Shown here in pieces: positions 5,736-8,302 of a DNA stretch of 8,302 nt. The notes beneath the pieces were generated by a model. It did no database searches, had not been told where the DNA came from, and worked only from the letters and a program-made list of their open reading frames with translations. The position numbers and the translations under genes are program-made. This DNA is from JANRKG01 sp033763635. GTDB lineage: Bacteria > Cyanobacteriota > Cyanobacteriia > GCF-001939115. Numbering within the stretch: the first letter of the stretch is position 1; the number at the start of each line of letters is the position of its first letter. The DNA is taken from NCBI GenBank assembly GCA_033763635.1, contig JANRKG010000241.1, positions 1 to 8,302 of the forward strand, in the 5' to 3' direction.

Positions 5736-6644
5736 ATGGACCCTAAAGCGACCCGTTCTCCCAATCCTGAACCTGCCTTTTCAATGGATGACTTTGCGAA
5801 AGCATTGGAGAAACATGATTATCAATTCCAGAAGGGGCAGGTTGTCCGAGGGAAAGTATTCAGCTACGAAAGTGGCGGTGCTTATGTTGATATCGGAGGT
5901 AAGTCTTCTGCGTTCCTGCCAACGGAAGAAGCCTCCCTATCGCGGGTCGATGATCTTTCAACCGTCTTGCCCTTACAGGAAGAACTGGAATTCCTCATCG
6001 TGCGGGATCAGGATGCGGATGGGCAGGTCACGCTTTCCCGTCGTCGATTAGAACTCAAGCGGGTTTGGGAACGGCTTGCAGAAATGCAAACCAGCAATCA
6101 AACCGTTGCAGGGCGGGTAAGCGGCATGAATAAGGGAGGGGTCACGATCGATGTGCAGGGCTTACGGGGTTTTATTCCCCGATCGCACCTCGTTGAAAAA
6201 GAAAACCTGGAATCGTTGAAGGGCAAAACCCTGACGGTCGCTTTTCTCGAAGTGAACCCCGAAACCAATAAACTGGTTCTATCAGAACGTCTTGCTGCAC
6301 GATCGGCTAGCATTGGGCAATTGGAAGCGGGACAACTGATCGAAGGAAAGATCGCCAGTCTGCGACCCTTTGGGGCTTTCATCGATTTTGCTGGCACGAC
6401 GGGACTTTTGCACATTAACCAGATTAGCCAGAAGTACGTTTCTGCCCTGAATGATGTGTTGCAGGTGGGGCAATCCCTGAAGGCTGTGATTGTCGATCTC
6501 GATCAGACACGGGGGCGCATTTCCCTTTCAACACGGGTGTTAGAGAGTTATCCGGGGGAAATGTTGGAAAAGCCGGAAAGCGTGATGGAAGAGGCTGAGA
6601 ACCGCATGGAAAAGGTGCAAAAAAATCTAACTAAAGAAGGATAG
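5736..6644 (+). CDS. rps1B: 30S ribosomal protein S1, Rps1B-like (three S1 RNA-binding domains)
   Basis: A 302-residue protein with three OB-fold S1 domains at about residues 32-103, 119-184 and 198-267. Diagnostic stretches are GQVVRGKVFSYESGGAYVDI, GLRGFIPRSHL and the best-conserved third domain, LIEGKIASLRPFGAFIDF...GLLHINQIS...RGRISLSTRVLE. Cyanobacteria have short three-domain S1 proteins rather than the six-domain E. coli form. The length near 300 and divergence from the Rps1A sequence as I remember it favour Rps1B, a nucleic-acid-binding paralogue; the A/B distinction is moderately sure. A charged C-terminal tail (about 280-302) follows. Its role is mRNA binding at the ribosome or general RNA binding in the cytoplasm. 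The start is ATG 5736, with no Shine-Dalgarno but preceded by U-rich sequence. ATG 5784 (Met17) is an alternative but would cut the conserved DDFAKALEK segment close to its end. Confidence 0.9.
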   Translation: MDPKATRSPNPEPAFSMDDFAKALEKHDYQFQKGQVVRGKVFSYESGGAYVDIGGKSSAFLPTEEASLSRVDDLSTVLPLQEELEFLIVRDQDADGQVTLSRRRLELKRVWERLAEMQTSNQTVAGRVSGMNKGGVTIDVQGLRGFIPRSHLVEKENLESLKGKTLTVAFLEVNPETNKLVLSERLAARSASIGQLEAGQLIEGKIASLRPFGAFIDFAGTTGLLHINQISQKYVSALNDVLQVGQSLKAVIVDLDQTRGRISLSTRVLESYPGEMLEKPESVMEEAENRMEKVQKNLTKEG

Positions 6645-6650
6645 GACTGG

Positions 6651-6744
6651 AAGGATGGAGACGGGAAGAGCGTGTAATCTCGAGGTAGGAATGGGGATAA
6701 TGCCCATCCCTGACTATTGCAAAGCTCCATCTTTCTATCCCCAT
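6651..6744 (+). repeat. Interleaved complementary segments (possible pseudoknot) between the S1 and DUF4112 genes
   Basis: AAGGATGGAG (6651-6660) can pair with CTCCATCTTT (6725-6734), ten pairs including one G-U. ATGGGGATA (6691-6699) can pair perfectly with TATCCCCAT (6736-6744). The order A-B-A'-B' makes this an H-type pseudoknot geometry. A local alternative, ATGGG (6691-6695) with CCCAT (6703-6707), gives a short hairpin. Neither stem is followed by a T-run. The region is purine/pyrimidine biased, so chance pairing is a real possibility. The remainder of the 138-base gap shows no clear promoter. Confidence 0.25.
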
Positions 6745-6782
6745 GACTTTAGCCTGAACCCTTACCCCCCTTTCCTGTTGCG

Positions 6783-7274
6783 ATGATTCCCGAATCTCCC
6801 GTCCCAACGCAAGAAGAGGCGATTCTCAAGCGGGTTCGCCTTCTGAGCCACGTCTTAGATAACGCTGTCCCCATTCCCGGCACCTCCTATCGAGTGGGTA
6901 TTGATCCTTTGTTGGGGCTGCTACCAGGCGGGGGGGATGTGGTGGGAGGTGCCCTGTCCGCCTACCTGGTGCTGGAAGCCTCTCGGTTGGGTCTTCCCAG
7001 GGCAACACTGGTGCGGATGGTGACAAACATTATTATTGAGTCGTTGGCTGGCACCGTTCCCGTGATTGGGGATTTATTTGATGTCACCTGGAAAGCCAAC
7101 GCCCGCAATCTGGCTCTGCTGGAACACCATGTCCGGTCGCCCCGCACCACCAAAGCCGCCGATCGTCGATTCGTGATTCTGCTCCTGGTGGGGCTGGCGA
7201 TCGTCGTGATTGGGATTGCCAGTTTCGTCGTGTTTATGCTGAGTTTGCTGCTTAGGGCGATTGGGGGTGGGTGA
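6783..7274 (+). CDS. DUF4112 domain-containing membrane protein
   Basis: A 163-residue protein with the DUF4112 signature. Residues about 15-52 include LLSHVLDNAVPIPGTSYRVG then DPLLGLLPGGGD, and residues about 88-112 include GTVPVIGDLFDVTWKANARN, which repeats the Pro-Gly-Asp theme. The centre (about 53-95) is moderately hydrophobic, with a helix that may enter the membrane (DVVGGALSAYLVLEA). The C-terminus (about 130-158) is a strong transmembrane segment (ILLLVGLAIVVIGIASFVVF). The function of DUF4112 is unknown. The start is ATG 6783, with pyrimidine-rich sequence rather than a ribosome site upstream. It lies 138 bases after the S1 gene, on the same strand, but nothing links their functions. 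Confidence 0.88.
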   Translation: MIPESPVPTQEEAILKRVRLLSHVLDNAVPIPGTSYRVGIDPLLGLLPGGGDVVGGALSAYLVLEASRLGLPRATLVRMVTNIIIESLAGTVPVIGDLFDVTWKANARNLALLEHHVRSPRTTKAADRRFVILLLVGLAIVVIGIASFVVFMLSLLLRAIGGG

Positions 7275-7338
7275 TCCTACACTAGATGTGGAGTAAAAGC
7301 TGGTTTACAAAATCCAAACACTCTACAGATAGTCATGG

Positions 7339-7346
7339 CATAATAG
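7339..7346 (+). promoter_or_regulatory. Possible -10 region (CATAAT/TAATAG) of the HTH-protein gene
   Basis: CATAAT (7339-7344) overlapping TAATAG (7341-7346) lies about 25 bases before the ATG at 7371. No good -35 is at the right distance (TTTACA at 7304-7309 is too far). The leader would be only about 20 bases long, with no Shine-Dalgarno. Low confidence. The whole gap 7275-7370 shows no terminator. Confidence 0.3.
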
Positions 7347-7370
7347 AGCGACTGCTATTTGTATGCGCTC

Positions 7371-8302
7371 ATGGTTCAAGCTCCTGCATTTCTGGCTGAT
7401 CTCGTTTCCTCCGCTTCTGAAGAGGGTCTTGACTTAAATTTCTGCTTGCCTGATCCAGAGTGCCCTGAAGTCTCTGAGGCTGAGTTTCAGCAACAAATTG
7501 AGTCGGCATGGCAGGTGTGCGATCGGTTTGACCTGCAAACCGATATCTGGCGGGGTCGGATTCTGCGGTCAATTCGCGATCGAGAGAAACGGTTAGAAGG
7601 CATGGGCATGGGCTTTATGCACTGGCTGCGGGAGCGTGAAATCACCAAAAGTCAGGCGTACCATCTGATTGAACTGGCAGACAGTGCGGATACGTTGCTG
7701 AAGCAGGGCTATCTGGAAGAGGATGCGATCGAGTGTTTCAGTAAACGGGCCTTTGTCGAGACGGCAAAAGCGTCTCCCGAAGTGCAACAACTCGTGTGCG
7801 ATATGGCCCAACGAGGCGATTCCCCCCGCATTACGCGGCGGGAAGTGCGCCAACTCTCGGATGAGTGGGCTGCCATGACCTCAGACCTGATTCCCGAAGC
7901 CGTGAAGGAAAAGGCCGCTGCCAATTCGATTCCCATGCGCTACGTGGCTCCCCTGGTGCGGGAAATGGAGAAATTGCCCGAAGCCCACCAGATGCAAATT
8001 CGGGAGGCCGTCGCAGAGAATCCGGATGTGGATACTCTGAAACAGGCCACCGCCGAGGCCCGCTATCTCTCGAAGTACCTGACTGCCGCCACTCAAGTAC
8101 AGGCGATCGATCCCGACTCCATGAATCTCGAACTCGCCCTTGAAGAAGCCTTACGGATTGGCTGCTTGAACGCCACCGCTGACCTAGTGAATCAGGCGGC
8201 CCAGGTTGAACAGGCGATCGGTAAGTTATATACCAGTTGGCGGCGGATTAATCAGTTGAGCGATCGGCTGTACGTGGATACGGGAGCCAGTACCCCCCAT
8301 CT
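7371..8302 (+). CDS. Cyanobacterial-type protein with ParB/KorB-like helix-turn-helix region (3' truncated by window edge)
   Basis: ATG at 7371, with in-frame stops at 7341 and 7344 just upstream; the frame is open to the last base, giving 310 visible codons. It is strongly helical and charged. Residues about 60-110 (RILRSIRDREKRLEGMGMGFMHWLRE then ITKSQAYHLIELADSADTLL) read as a helix-turn-helix with a 'KSQAYHLIELA' recognition-like helix. Residues about 120-165 (FSKRAFVETAKASPEVQQLV...ITRREVRQLSDEW) recall the second half of a ParB/KorB HTH domain, where short helices are followed by a 'kit-rre-ar-l' motif. Residues 165-300 are further helices, with ALRIGCLNATADLVNQAA and a coiled-coil-prone stretch. 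No ParB N-terminal nuclease/CTPase box (GERR) is visible, and no parA gene neighbours it. I believe similar proteins are widespread and uncharacterised in cyanobacteria. DNA binding is inference from the HTH look. Confidence 0.7.
   Translation, partial: MVQAPAFLADLVSSASEEGLDLNFCLPDPECPEVSEAEFQQQIESAWQVCDRFDLQTDIWRGRILRSIRDREKRLEGMGMGFMHWLREREITKSQAYHLIELADSADTLLKQGYLEEDAIECFSKRAFVETAKASPEVQQLVCDMAQRGDSPRITRREVRQLSDEWAAMTSDLIPEAVKEKAAANSIPMRYVAPLVREMEKLPEAHQMQIREAVAENPDVDTLKQATAEARYLSKYLTAATQVQAIDPDSMNLELALEEALRIGCLNATADLVNQAAQVEQAIGKLYTSWRRINQLSDRLYVDTGASTPH

Noticed and set aside
5561..6051. Plus-strand frames starting at 5561 and 5656 that run into the S1 gene
   Set aside because: The S1 frame is intact with three recognisable domains, and these frames have a TTG start or no ribosome site and no family resemblance.
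7371..8302. A parABS partition system
   Set aside because: Only an HTH resemblance is visible, with no parA, no parS-like site and no ParB catalytic motif in the window.
1..8302. Defence system, prophage, transposon, CRISPR array or tRNA
   Set aside because: No nuclease, helicase, integrase, transposase, regularly spaced repeats or cloverleaf sequence found on reading the window.

Overview
The window looks like chromosomal DNA from a cyanobacterium, probably a filamentous Leptolyngbya-like type. That lineage guess is inference. The evidence is frequent CGATCG cores with three exact HIP1 octamers (GCGATCGC), many genes without Shine-Dalgarno sites, a three-domain ribosomal protein S1 of the cyanobacterial Rps1B type, an FHA/S-layer-like secreted protein, and several proteins of cyanobacterial conserved-hypothetical character. 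I see no IS element, phage gene, CRISPR array, tRNA or rRNA.

Layout. (1) 1-927 is the C-terminal part of a beta-repeat, filamentous-hemagglutinin-like surface protein whose start lies outside the window. (2) 1024-3319 is a tight co-directional cluster: a GlcD-type FAD-linked oxidase, a creatininase-family metal amidohydrolase that starts on the oxidase stop codon (ATGA overlap), and a probable 41-residue single-span membrane protein overlapping the amidohydrolase end. (3) 3460-4299 encodes a membrane-anchored TPR protein. (4) 4353-4871 encodes a membrane protein in which two soluble alpha/beta halves flank a glycine-rich transmembrane hairpin. It converges on (5) 4970-5389, minus strand, a very hydrophilic Cys- and Trp-free protein. 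A 10-bp perfect hairpin lies between them. (6) A 346-base divergent intergenic region holds two inverted-repeat structures and a seven-codon leader ORF with a good Shine-Dalgarno sequence. (7) 5736-6644 encodes ribosomal protein S1 (Rps1B-like). (8) 6783-7274 encodes a DUF4112 membrane protein. (9) 7371 to the end encodes a cyanobacterial-type protein with a ParB/KorB-like helix-turn-helix region, cut by the right edge.

How they may work together. Only the oxidase/amidohydrolase pair (plus perhaps the small membrane protein) looks like a functional unit, since the overlaps imply co-translation and a shared catabolic or salvage step on an unidentified substrate. The other genes look like ordinary housekeeping, envelope and stress loci. 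I found no convincing new multi-gene system. The best leads are the oxidase/creatininase module, the leader ORF upstream of S1, the TM-split alpha/beta protein, and the HTH protein at the right edge.
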